Positions 42,007 to 50,495 of a stretch of DNA of 64,000 bases are shown here, piece after piece. Location of the stretch: the IMG/VR virus record IMGVR_UViG_3300020054_000866, positions 1-64,000 of that record; one strand, given 5' to 3'. Made by a program: the position numbers and the translations under genes. This DNA comes from a virus. Each line of letters opens with the position of its first letter. The first letter of the stretch is position 1. The notes under the pieces were generated by a model, which was not told where the DNA came from, searched no databases, and was given only the letters and a program-made list of their open reading frames with translations.

Positions 42007-43986
42007 ATGACAACATTTGATCCAGCGCAGCCAGTGTACCGCTACTTTGTCGCGGACCTAATGACAAACTCGGTTCTTGCCGAGATACCTTTTACAGGCG
42101 TCACGTACGACAGAGCTCTTAAAGGCGCCGGAACATTTTCAGGGCAGGTCGCTGTTCTTGACGACACAGTAGCAGCAAACCTGTACGACTACACAGTCCC
42201 GGGAAAAACCTCGCTATACATTGTAAGAAACAATGTCTGCGTATGGGGAGGAATCATTTGGGGAAGATCGTACAGCATCACTGAAAAAGTTCTAAACGTC
42301 AGTGGGTCAGAGTTTACGAGCTACCTCTACCATCGCAACATTTGGAAGACGTACAGCCATGACTTTGCCGGAACCACTGTCGTTGATGTTCTTGGTAACG
42401 CAACAACTACGTTGACATTTGGTTCATTTAACTTTGTCCCTGGCTCAACAATCGCAGTCGAGTTCTACGAGGTTGGAAACTTTCAATACAGCGGCTACTA
42501 CACAGTCCTTTCACTCGGGCTGTCGTCAACAACCGTGGCGGTTAGCATTCCAGGAATGCCTGCCGGGACGTATGACAACACGACGGTAAGAGTTCGCGTA
42601 GATACATATGACTACGTTCGGCAGCTACTCGATCAGATGAACATTGACTTCTCTGGCATACAATTTCCAAACGGAGAAATTGAGCCGACGCTTACTCTCG
42701 ACTACGACATCACGACAAAGTCACTGACTTCTAATGTAGCGACATTGACGACGTCAACTGCACACAACATGATACCCGGTCAGTCAGTTCTGGTAAAGAA
42801 CGTTGACTCGACGTTCGACGGCACGCACACGGTTGTATCAAAGACTGACACGACATTTTCGTACGCTAAGACAGCATCAAACGTTGGCAGCACCGCGGTT
42901 TCAGTTGTGTCAAGAACAGTGTCTCAAAAAGAGATGTCTGAAAACGTTGCCACTCTTACTACAAGTGTTGCTCACGGTTTTTCAGTCGGACAAACCGTTG
43001 ACATTGAAAACGTCGATTCGCTTACCTCAGACTACGTAATATTCAACGGCACTCACACGATCACGAGTGTTCCATCCTCGACTACATTTACGTACTCGGT
43101 CTTTTCATTCGAACCGAACGTCGACGCGACCGCCGTGTCTGGAACCGCGACGTTGACGCCAAGAGCTCTTTCGAGCACATACGGACCGTATCCCGCGAAT
43201 GCGGACATCGGAATCGAGTACTCGACCGCGGCGTACAGCGGCGTCAATGTTCCAAACGTCACCTACCGCGGCTACGAACTTCGCTCGATTGGTGAAGAAC
43301 TCGACGAGTACTCAGACACTGTTGACGGCTTTGAGTATCGGATTGACTGCGAATACGATTCATTGACTGGCACGTTTACTCGAACGTTCGTGCTTCTTCC
43401 GATCAACTTCCCCAACCCGCCGCCTGCTGGAGAAGCCGCTCCTCTAAGTAGATACGGCGCTGATCAGTTCGTATTCGAGTATCCTGGAAACGTAAATGAA
43501 GTTTCTATCAGCGAATCTGCTGAAAACTCAGCGACTCGATTCTTTGTTGTTGGCAACATCGGCGATCTTGGCTCAGATGCGAGTCAACCATACGCCGTTG
43601 CCGCTGATACCGGGCTACTCGACGCTGGATGGCCACTGCTCGATATGGAGGAGACGCGTGGAGAAGCGTACGACGAAAACATTCTCTACAGCTACGCCTC
43701 GCGCTATTTGGCAGAGTTTCGTCCACCGCTCACCGACATGTCGATCACAGTCAACGGCTCACTCGACCCAACTGTTGGAACGTACTCTCCAGGAGACTGG
43801 TGCGCGCTCATTGTAGACGATCCGTTCATTCAACTTCGACTTTTGAGCAACCTTGAGCCGAGAGACGACATTATTGTTCGTAAGATCGAAGGTTTCTCAG
43901 TAACAGTGCCGGACGGCAACACGTTCCCTGAGACGGTGCAGCTACAACTTGTAGCCGAGTCGGAGGTAGATAAGATTGGCGAGTAA
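42007..43986 (+). CDS. Baseplate hub/Tal-like minor tail protein
   Basis: The 659-aa protein resembles the ReqiPepy6 Gp37-like minor tail proteins of actinophages, with VYRYFVADLMTNSVLAEIPF at the N-terminus and SLYIVRNNVCVWGGIIWGR. Two inserted beta modules near residues 240-300 and 310-385 share NVATLTTS.AH..(I/F)SVGQ(S/T)V.(V/I).NVDS and NGTHT, evidence of duplication. The C-terminal part (YSPGDWCALIVDDPFIQLRL) fits the hub fold. It starts the fibre-attachment platform with the Dit-like protein. Confidence 0.8.
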   Translation: MTTFDPAQPVYRYFVADLMTNSVLAEIPFTGVTYDRALKGAGTFSGQVAVLDDTVAANLYDYTVPGKTSLYIVRNNVCVWGGIIWGRSYSITEKVLNVSGSEFTSYLYHRNIWKTYSHDFAGTTVVDVLGNATTTLTFGSFNFVPGSTIAVEFYEVGNFQYSGYYTVLSLGLSSTTVAVSIPGMPAGTYDNTTVRVRVDTYDYVRQLLDQMNIDFSGIQFPNGEIEPTLTLDYDITTKSLTSNVATLTTSTAHNMIPGQSVLVKNVDSTFDGTHTVVSKTDTTFSYAKTASNVGSTAVSVVSRTVSQKEMSENVATLTTSVAHGFSVGQTVDIENVDSLTSDYVIFNGTHTITSVPSSTTFTYSVFSFEPNVDATAVSGTATLTPRALSSTYGPYPANADIGIEYSTAAYSGVNVPNVTYRGYELRSIGEELDEYSDTVDGFEYRIDCEYDSLTGTFTRTFVLLPINFPNPPPAGEAAPLSRYGADQFVFEYPGNVNEVSISESAENSATRFFVVGNIGDLGSDASQPYAVAADTGLLDAGWPLLDMEETRGEAYDENILYSYASRYLAEFRPPLTDMSITVNGSLDPTVGTYSPGDWCALIVDDPFIQLRLLSNLEPRDDIIVRKIEGFSVTVPDGNTFPETVQLQLVAESEVDKIGE

Positions 43987-45511
43987 TCTTAGAAGAAGCA
44001 AAAGAACGTTCGGTCAAAGATATCTAAGAACTGAGCAAAGAGCGTCTGCGTCCTCGCGCAACCCAGCGCCGCGAAGAATCGGTGCAAGAGTTATTACGAC
44101 AAACAATATTGCACCGAGATCTGTGACTACGGTCGTGCTAGCAAACGACGTTGTTCAAGACATCGAGTACGCTCAGGCCGCTGCAAACGGTAAAAATACG
44201 ATCTACTACAGCGCAACGGAGCCGTCTGGCGGCACGTACACTGAAGGCGATTTGTGGTTCGAGACAGACAACGACAACGCGCTAGCACGCTGGGACGGCG
44301 CAGCGTGGCAGTCGTTTGGTCTGGGCAACGCGGCGTTCTCAAACATTGACGCCGGTAAGATTACATCTGGCACGATCAGCACTGCTATTCTCTTCGCGGG
44401 AGAGCTCACCGCTGCTCGAGGAACGTTTGGTGGATTTATTTCCGCTGGAAACGTTCAAATTGGCGACGGCATCTACAGCAATGCAAATTATCGCGGAGTG
44501 ACACTCGATTCTGGGAACTCGAACAACGCCTGGTACGTAGACACGTCGACTGGAAATGTGTACTTCAAGGTCGGTAGTGCAACTCAATATATGACGTGGA
44601 ACGGCACTGCGCTGAACATCGTCGGTACCATCACTGGCTCAACAATTAGCGGTACTACTATCACCACGTCGACGTTTTCCGCAGGCAATCCAACTGGCGA
44701 TGGCGTATCAATCACTGGCACTCAGGTGCTTATTAACACGACTGGCACTACCTCGAGCGCGTCTCTTAAGTTTAATACAAACGCAGGCTCTGGCACAAAC
44801 TATATTACGGGGGATAAAGCATTAGAAATTACAACAGGCGGAAGCAGTAAAACTTTCATCAACATGGGTAACACAAGCGGCTCCGGCGTGGGCAGAGTAT
44901 ACGCTGGCGCATTGTACTTTGAGACGTACAATGCAGAGGTAACTAGGCTAACGGCTAGCGTTATAGGTCAAAATAGGCTTGGCAGTACTGTTCGAGTTAG
45001 CGATTACTACGGTGTAGATATTTCTCTTAGTGATGAACTTTATGCGGGAAGGGTTACGGTTACAGGTGCTTTGAATGTGTATGGCACGAAAAACTTTTCC
45101 ATTCAGCACCCACTGGACGAAGATCGCTATCTAGTACACGCTGCTGTTGAGGGCCCTACTGCTGATCTTATATATCGAGGTACCTCTAGCCTTGAAAACG
45201 GTTTAGTTGAGGTAGAACTTCCAAGATATTTTGAGGCAGCGTCAAAATTAGAAGGTAGAACGGTGTTTATTACGCCAAAAATTGCAGATGACGGCTCTCA
45301 GTGCAACATGGCAGCTTCGTCTGTAGAAAATGGTAAGTTCACAGTTTCCACTCAAGGGTGCATTGATAGCTGTTCTCATCAGTTTGATTGGCTGGTACTT
45401 GCAATTCGTGGAGATGTTGAAACAGTCGTTGAGCCACTAAAGTCGGAGTACAATGTTAGAAAAGAAAAAGAAGTTCTGCCAGAGATAGATCCAAATCTCA
45501 CAGCGGGCTAG
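43976..45511 (+). CDS. Tail fibre/tip protein with conserved C-terminal domain
   Basis: The 511-aa protein overlaps the hub gene by 11 nt with a TTG start and GGAGG site. It begins with a basic attachment part, contains the YTEGDLWFETDNDNALARWDG cassette of the array, long beta-repeat shaft (ITSGTISTAILFAGELTAARG), and a C-terminal domain with FSIQHPLDEDRYLVHAAVEGP and LIYRGTSSLENGLVEVELP, a conserved ending of phage fibres that may act in trimer folding. The last third (from about nt 44780) is noticeably more A/T-rich than the front, suggesting a swapped tip. Confidence 0.78.
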   Translation: MASNLRRSKRTFGQRYLRTEQRASASSRNPAPRRIGARVITTNNIAPRSVTTVVLANDVVQDIEYAQAAANGKNTIYYSATEPSGGTYTEGDLWFETDNDNALARWDGAAWQSFGLGNAAFSNIDAGKITSGTISTAILFAGELTAARGTFGGFISAGNVQIGDGIYSNANYRGVTLDSGNSNNAWYVDTSTGNVYFKVGSATQYMTWNGTALNIVGTITGSTISGTTITTSTFSAGNPTGDGVSITGTQVLINTTGTTSSASLKFNTNAGSGTNYITGDKALEITTGGSSKTFINMGNTSGSGVGRVYAGALYFETYNAEVTRLTASVIGQNRLGSTVRVSDYYGVDISLSDELYAGRVTVTGALNVYGTKNFSIQHPLDEDRYLVHAAVEGPTADLIYRGTSSLENGLVEVELPRYFEAASKLEGRTVFITPKIADDGSQCNMAASSVENGKFTVSTQGCIDSCSHQFDWLVLAIRGDVETVVEPLKSEYNVRKEKEVLPEIDPNLTAG

Positions 45512-46075
45512 TTGACTAAGTCGATTTTGACGTCAATTTGTACACGAGATAAAAAAGAACGGGATAGAATTTCACTACACGTAGTGAAAGAGAATTCAAT
45601 GATACACATCAAAGACGGCGATAGAACTCTTCAGTTTAACGGAGAGCTACTGGGAAAATCATCATCGTGGCGAAGAGGATCTCTTCGCTGGATAGAATTC
45701 GAGCTTTACAAGACAGAAAATGGCTCGTATGTTCTATCAAGAGTCGGCGTGTCAGTAGTCTACCACGGCGCGGCCTGTCATCTTGTGAAGAGATACAATC
45801 TTCAAGATGCCCCAGTAGCGAATCTCCAAAGTAGAGAGAACATGGTCCCATGTGACTCATGCTCTCCATCATTCGCGGCAGAAATCGTGTTTCCGGAGAA
45901 GAATCGCCACTGGGCACAGGTAAGTGAGAATCCAGACGCCGTGCTCGAGGCGCTCTACAAATACGACGACAGCGGCGCACGCTACCTAACGCATGTAGCA
46001 CAGCGGCTTCTCGAGGAGGCGTCAAACGCCGATCGAGGCATCTCAGACGTCTACAGAGTAGAGATCATTCCATAA
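45512..46075 (+). CDS. Hypothetical protein after the tail tip genes
   Basis: The 187-aa frame begins with TTG immediately after the previous stop and has no ribosome site; an ATG at 45599 with AAGAG upstream would give 158 aa and is a real alternative, supported by a -10-like TAGAAT and palindrome just before it. The protein is beta-rich (HIKDGDRTLQFNGELLG) with a CDSC pair that could bind a metal, and a helical end. No family is recognised. Confidence 0.55.
   Translation: MTKSILTSICTRDKKERDRISLHVVKENSMIHIKDGDRTLQFNGELLGKSSSWRRGSLRWIEFELYKTENGSYVLSRVGVSVVYHGAACHLVKRYNLQDAPVANLQSRENMVPCDSCSPSFAAEIVFPEKNRHWAQVSENPDAVLEALYKYDDSGARYLTHVAQRLLEEASNADRGISDVYRVEIIP
45565..45588 (+). promoter_or_regulatory. 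-10 element followed by an 18-nt palindrome
   Basis: TAGAAT (45565-45570) is followed directly by TTCACTAC-ac-GTAGTGAA (45571-45588). A second palindrome TTGACGTCAA lies at 45527-45536. This is a typical operator layout and lies within the long version of the 45512 frame. Confidence 0.5.
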
Positions 46076-46089
46076 TCTTTCGCTCTGTC

Positions 46090-46105
46090 ACGAGATTTTT
46101 CTCGT
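46090..46105. terminator. Small hairpin between tail and nucleotide-metabolism genes
   Basis: ACGAGA-tttt-TCTCGT followed by TTTCC makes a 6-nt stem. It sits at the switch between the structural and replication gene blocks, but the stem is short, so terminator strength is doubtful. Confidence 0.4.
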
Positions 46106-46138
46106 TTCCGTGTAGTATCGAAAAGACGGAGGGATGGA

Positions 46139-47140
46139 ATGTTTATCGTCATCGAAGGCACTGACGCCTCGGGAAAGTCTACTCTTGTAGACGCTGTTGT
46201 CTCTGAACTCACCGGGCAGCGGTCAACTGCCGGCGCGATTCAGTACCACAAGGGCGCGCCGAAAGAGTTCACTCGCAAAGGCGTACTTTCAGAGTACGTA
46301 GAAGACATTCAAGACTTCAACTGGTTCTCAGCGACAGCAGTCGCTGATCGATGGCATTGGGGTGAGGTAACGTATGCTCCGATCAAGCGTCGTCATACTA
46401 ACATTGACGGCTTTGGTCTACTTGGCGTTGCTGGCTGGCGATGGACCGAGATGTTTCTTCGCGCTCGCGGCATTACTCAGTTTTGGCTGTATCAGCCGCT
46501 TGAGATTATTCAGCAAAGAATTAGAGAACGCGGAGACGACTTTGTAGAAGAGCATGAGCTCGAGCATATTTTAAGTCTCTACTCTTATGCGTTCGACAAC
46601 ACCATGTCGTGCATTAAGTTGCAGCCGTCAAACGGCGGATTAGATCAAGTAGCAAACCTGGCGCGTGACGTCATCAGCTACGCTAAGACATTGCAATCTG
46701 AAGTTCAGCATCTAGAAAGATTTACTTGGTACATCGGACCTCCAAAGCCAAAGGCGCTTCTCGTCGGTGACGAAAGAAACGACGAGACTGACACGATGTT
46801 GCCTTTCAAGCCTTCCGGTGCAAATTCAGCAGACTATTTGTTGAACGCCCTACCGTGCGAAACCTGGCGCGACTACGGAATCATAAATTCTGCCGATGTC
46901 TATGGAGAAGACATCATACGACTATATGAAGCTCTTAATCGGCCAAAAGTTATAGCCCTTGGTCGCATGGCAGAAAAGCGTCTTCGTCAATGCTCACTCT
47001 ACGAAAGTCTATACACAGTTCTTCCGCATCCTCAACATGTTAGACGATTTCACTACTCTGATCAAACAGAGTATGGTCGCGCAATTGATAGCTTCGCAAA
47101 CGGAAACACACAGGAGTATGCGTCATGGGTTCTTCGCTGA
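46139..47140 (+). CDS. Deoxynucleoside monophosphate kinase fused to a UDG-like domain
   Basis: The 333-aa protein starts with a thymidylate kinase-type P-loop domain (FIVIEGTDASGKST, residues 2-15; ADRWHWGEVTY; a helical lid with RIRERGDD) up to about residue 190. From about residue 195 a second domain follows: ALLVGDERN, LPFKPSGANSADYLLNAL, KVIALGRMA and VLPHPQH. This resembles the uracil-DNA glycosylase superfamily, where motif 1 is usually GEAPG and motif 2 contains HP. Motif 1 is altered (GDERN), so activity may differ. The kinase would phosphorylate dNMPs, perhaps including a modified dCMP made by the overlapping ThyA-like gene. Confidence 0.78.
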   Translation: MFIVIEGTDASGKSTLVDAVVSELTGQRSTAGAIQYHKGAPKEFTRKGVLSEYVEDIQDFNWFSATAVADRWHWGEVTYAPIKRRHTNIDGFGLLGVAGWRWTEMFLRARGITQFWLYQPLEIIQQRIRERGDDFVEEHELEHILSLYSYAFDNTMSCIKLQPSNGGLDQVANLARDVISYAKTLQSEVQHLERFTWYIGPPKPKALLVGDERNDETDTMLPFKPSGANSADYLLNALPCETWRDYGIINSADVYGEDIIRLYEALNRPKVIALGRMAEKRLRQCSLYESLYTVLPHPQHVRRFHYSDQTEYGRAIDSFANGNTQEYASWVLR

Positions 47141-47997
47141 CAGCAATTCACATCGAAGACGGAGTAAACGGCTACGTTGATCTTGTTCATCACGTGCTTG
47201 AGCACGGCCGCGAGGTGTCCCCACGCGGTGTGAAGACAAGAGAAATTGAAGACGCAACTGTATTCATAGACAACGTGTACGACGCAATGCCGATGGGCGT
47301 TGGTCGAGGTGTCGTCCCGGGCATTGGCGCCGTTGAGGCGTGCCAACTCGTCGCCGGTAGGAGCACGCCACGGACAGTGATTGCTATAGGTCCGCAGTTT
47401 ACGAATTACGCTGAGAACAACGGAGAATTTCACGGAGCGTACGGTCTACGTACAAATGGCCAGTACGCTCACGTTGTAGACAAAATCAAGAGTGACCCAG
47501 ACACGCGGCAAGCAGTCGTGACGATCTGGAACCCTGAGTTTGACAACATGCCACAGAAGCGTGACTACCCATGCACAGTTCTTCATCAGTTTAGAGTTCG
47601 TGACGGCAAACTAAATATGAGTGTCTACATGCGCTCAAACGACGTGTGGCTTGGTGCAGCGTACGACTTTTTCCAGTTCACGCGGGTGCAGTTAGCGATC
47701 TGCTCGATACTTGGAATAGAGCCAGGCACGTATGCGCATCACGTTGGGTCGCTTCACATCTACGAGTCAAATATAGATGCGGTGACTAAGTTGCGTAAGA
47801 CGAGCGCCCCTGTCGACCCAATTCCGTATTTTGCTGGCAACTCGTGGGCAGACGTCGCACTATCTGCGCAGAACTGTCTTCTCGCCGTTGACCCCGAAGC
47901 TTTGCACGTACCGGAGCTAAACGATACAGAGCTCTGGTACGTTAACGCAATGCGCTCCGCTATCGAGAGCAACGAGGCCAAACTCGGAAATGCCTAG
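47125..47997 (+). CDS. Thymidylate synthase-fold enzyme, predicted dCMP (hydroxy)methylase
   Basis: The 290-aa protein has the ThyA fold: FGxGRG-like beginning, RQAVVTIWNPEF, the nucleophile Cys150 in DYPCTVLHQF, RSNDVWLGAAYDFFQF (Arg170) and HHVGSLHIYE. Spacing equals E. coli ThyA (Cys146, Arg166). The residue matching ThyA Asn177 is Asp181 here. In known enzymes this Asn recognises dUMP, while Asp favours dCMP, as in T4 dCMP hydroxymethylase and in the Asn-to-Asp mutants of thymidylate synthase. It likely modifies C5 of dCMP with a folate one-carbon unit. The start overlaps the kinase gene by 16 nt. Methylation versus hydroxymethylation cannot be decided from the sequence. Confidence 0.82.
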   Translation: MGSSLTAIHIEDGVNGYVDLVHHVLEHGREVSPRGVKTREIEDATVFIDNVYDAMPMGVGRGVVPGIGAVEACQLVAGRSTPRTVIAIGPQFTNYAENNGEFHGAYGLRTNGQYAHVVDKIKSDPDTRQAVVTIWNPEFDNMPQKRDYPCTVLHQFRVRDGKLNMSVYMRSNDVWLGAAYDFFQFTRVQLAICSILGIEPGTYAHHVGSLHIYESNIDAVTKLRKTSAPVDPIPYFAGNSWADVALSAQNCLLAVDPEALHVPELNDTELWYVNAMRSAIESNEAKLGNA

Positions 47998-48202
47998 TGA
48001 TGAAAACGAAGAAGCTTTTGAGTATGCGTCTCCGATGCATGCCGCAGCGATTGGCATGCACGAGATGTACATCACGCTGAAGTCTGCCGGGTTTTCAAGA
48101 ACTGAAGCTCTCGAGTTGATAGCAAGAATGCTTTCATACGGAGTCACAGAGACTCTAATAATTGAGAGCGAGCTTGGTGACGATGACGACGACGACGACT
48201 AA
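47990..48202 (+). CDS. Small helical protein with poly-Asp tail
   Basis: The 70-aa protein is helical (HAAAIGMHEMYITLKSAGFS, EALELIARML) and ends with seven aspartates. Its start overlaps the ThyA-like stop and its end overlaps the deaminase start. It might bind an enzyme of the nucleotide complex; this is a guess from context. Confidence 0.6.
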   Translation: MPSDENEEAFEYASPMHAAAIGMHEMYITLKSAGFSRTEALELIARMLSYGVTETLIIESELGDDDDDDD

Positions 48203-48671
48203 CGCGCGGCCATCGTGGCAGTCGACATGGCTCACCGTTGCGACTGTTATTTCGCTGCGCTCACGGTGCTCAAGAGCGCAGATGGGCGCAGTTGTAGTGT
48301 CAAAAGACCAGCGTGTCTGCGCCACCGGCTATAACGGGCCGTCGGCGTCGTGGCCTGAAAGCGGCGACTGTATCGACTGGTGCCCAAGAGCGCGCGGCGA
48401 GTCACCACTAGACAACATCTATGACCAGTGCCCGTCAATTCACGCTGAAGCAAACGCGCTGCTGTACGTAGACAGATCAAGCGTTGAAGGCGGAACAATA
48501 TACATCACAAGTCCGCCGTGTATGCAGTGCGCAAAGCTAATTACAAATTCCGGGTTGTTGCACGTCGTATGTTATATTGGCGAGCACGACATGCACCGCA
48601 ATCCGTTGGATGTCGTCGAGTACATTAAAAAGTGTGGAATAAGCGTTACGCTTGTCGCGCACTCGGAGTGA
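48183..48671 (+). CDS. dCMP deaminase-like zinc enzyme
   Basis: The 162-aa protein (from ATG 48183; a TTG start at 48162 is an alternative) has the zinc-dependent deaminase motifs: SIHAEANAL with the catalytic Glu and SPPCMQCAKLI as Zn ligands. The ATGYNGP segment and CIDWCP region are typical of phage dCMP deaminases, which turn dCMP into dUMP. Together with the ThyA-like gene it controls the balance of the pyrimidine pools. GTGACG precedes the start. Confidence 0.88.
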   Translation: MTTTTTNARPSWQSTWLTVATVISLRSRCSRAQMGAVVVSKDQRVCATGYNGPSASWPESGDCIDWCPRARGESPLDNIYDQCPSIHAEANALLYVDRSSVEGGTIYITSPPCMQCAKLITNSGLLHVVCYIGEHDMHRNPLDVVEYIKKCGISVTLVAHSE

Positions 48672-48677
48672 CGTATA

Positions 48678-50495
48678 GTGGCTGATCTTTCTCAAGTACA
48701 ACTTCACCTTGTCAACAGCGTAGAGTCTGCGAATGACTTTCTTTCGTGGCTTAGCGAACGACGGCCACACAACGCCATCGCGATCGACACGGAGACGGGC
48801 GAGATACCTGGAAACCCGAGGCAGCATGCGCTGTCACCGTGGCACGGACGTCTTCGGCTAGTTCAGGTCGGTGATGGCATGCAGGGCTGGTCAATACCGT
48901 GGGACGAATGGTCGGGAGTGTTCTACCAGGCGATGGAGCGCTTTGACGGTCCGATCGTCTGCCACAACATCGCGTTCGAGGCACGCTGGTTTGAGACTCA
49001 GTCACGCTGGAAAATGCCATGGCATCGCGCGCATGACACGATGATTATGGCTCACATTGTCGACCCGCTTGGTTCAGGCGCACTGAAGCGTCTTGCCGCG
49101 CTGCACGTCGACGCGCGTGCAGTTGCATTACAAGACACTCTTGATCAAGAGCTATCAGCCAACGGTTGGACCTGGGGAACTGTTCCCACAAACTTTGAGC
49201 CGTACTGGTCGTATGGCGCGCTCGACTGCGTTCTTACAATGCGTCTCTGGGAAATGTTCTACGAAAAGTGCGGACCTAACGGCGCGTACCACAAACCGTA
49301 TGAGCTCGAGATGGCGACTCGTAAGATCGTCACGAGAATGGAGATCAACGGCGCTCGAGTTGATCTTGACTACTCGCAGAGAAAGTACAACGAGCTTAGC
49401 TCATACACCGAGTCTGTAAAGAACTGGGCTAAGAATACGTACAACGGAACTTCTATAACGAGCAACATACAACTTGTTCGGCTGTTTGAGAGTCTTGGCG
49501 CTGAGATCACTGAGTTTACTCCGACCGGTCAGAAGTCTTGCACAAAGGATCAATTGAGGCTGCTAGCACAGAGCCCGATAGCGGAGGTCGCTAATCTCGC
49601 GGACACTGTTCTCAAGCAGCGTAAGGCCGACAAACTTGCTGGAACGTACTTTCTAAACTTTCTCACTGAGTCAATTGACGGCATTGTTCACCCGTCTGTG
49701 AAGACTCTTGGCGCTCGAACGAGCAGAATGTCGATCACAAATCCGGCGCTACAGACATTGCCGAAAGGCGATGACGTTGTTCGCCGAGCGTTCATCCCAA
49801 AAGACGATGACCACGTGATTATCACTTCTGACCTCGACCAGGTTGAGTTCAGAATGTTCGCGTCTCTATCTAAAGATCCAAATCTAATTACGCTGTTCAA
49901 CAGGGCGGACGCAACTGGCTCTGACCCGTTCACGGAGATTGGCAGAGAGATCTACAACGATCCGACGATGCAGAAGTCCGATAAGCGCCGCGCGCTGATT
50001 AAAGGCACGGTGTACGGAAGACTCTATGGCGCCGGTGTCGCGAAGCAAGCCGTAACTGCCGGCGTTCCTGAGCCACAGATGCGACAAGTTTCTGATGCAT
50101 TTGATCGCAGATTTCCGGGCATGTCGTACTTTCAAAAGCAGATCGAGGACGCCGGCATGCGAAGGTTGCAGAGCGAGGGCCAAGGCTACGTATATACGTG
50201 GACAGGAAGAAGACTGCCGTGCGACGAAGACAGAGTTTACACGCTTGTGAACTACCTCATTCAGGGTGGAGCGGCAGAGGTCTTCAAAGCAAATCTTGTC
50301 AAACTCGATCAAGCCGATTTGACTGAACTTCTCATCGTCCCGGTTCACGACGAAATAGTTCTACAGGCGCCACGAAAAGACGCAGACGAGATCAAGCAGA
50401 TAGTGAAGCAATGCATGACCACGTCTGACGGCTGGGATGTGCCACTGACCGCTGACGTAGACGGCCCGCTAGAGACGTGGGGCGACAAGTACTAG
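48678..50495 (+). CDS. polA: Family A DNA polymerase with 3'-5' exonuclease
   Basis: The 605-aa protein has an N-terminal DEDD exonuclease domain (AIDTETG with Asp37 and Glu39, later CHNIAFEARW and HDTMIMAHIVDP) and a C-terminal polymerase domain: motif A SDLDQVEFR (about residue 385), motif B KRRALIKGTVYGRLYGAG (about 436-453), motif C VPVHDEIV (about 555). The residue at the position of E. coli Pol I Phe762 is Tyr, as in T7 polymerase, which in phage surveys goes with a virulent lifestyle. No 5' nuclease domain is present. The GTG start follows the deaminase by 6 nt. Confidence 0.95.
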   Translation: MADLSQVQLHLVNSVESANDFLSWLSERRPHNAIAIDTETGEIPGNPRQHALSPWHGRLRLVQVGDGMQGWSIPWDEWSGVFYQAMERFDGPIVCHNIAFEARWFETQSRWKMPWHRAHDTMIMAHIVDPLGSGALKRLAALHVDARAVALQDTLDQELSANGWTWGTVPTNFEPYWSYGALDCVLTMRLWEMFYEKCGPNGAYHKPYELEMATRKIVTRMEINGARVDLDYSQRKYNELSSYTESVKNWAKNTYNGTSITSNIQLVRLFESLGAEITEFTPTGQKSCTKDQLRLLAQSPIAEVANLADTVLKQRKADKLAGTYFLNFLTESIDGIVHPSVKTLGARTSRMSITNPALQTLPKGDDVVRRAFIPKDDDHVIITSDLDQVEFRMFASLSKDPNLITLFNRADATGSDPFTEIGREIYNDPTMQKSDKRRALIKGTVYGRLYGAGVAKQAVTAGVPEPQMRQVSDAFDRRFPGMSYFQKQIEDAGMRRLQSEGQGYVYTWTGRRLPCDEDRVYTLVNYLIQGGAAEVFKANLVKLDQADLTELLIVPVHDEIVLQAPRKDADEIKQIVKQCMTTSDGWDVPLTADVDGPLETWGDKY

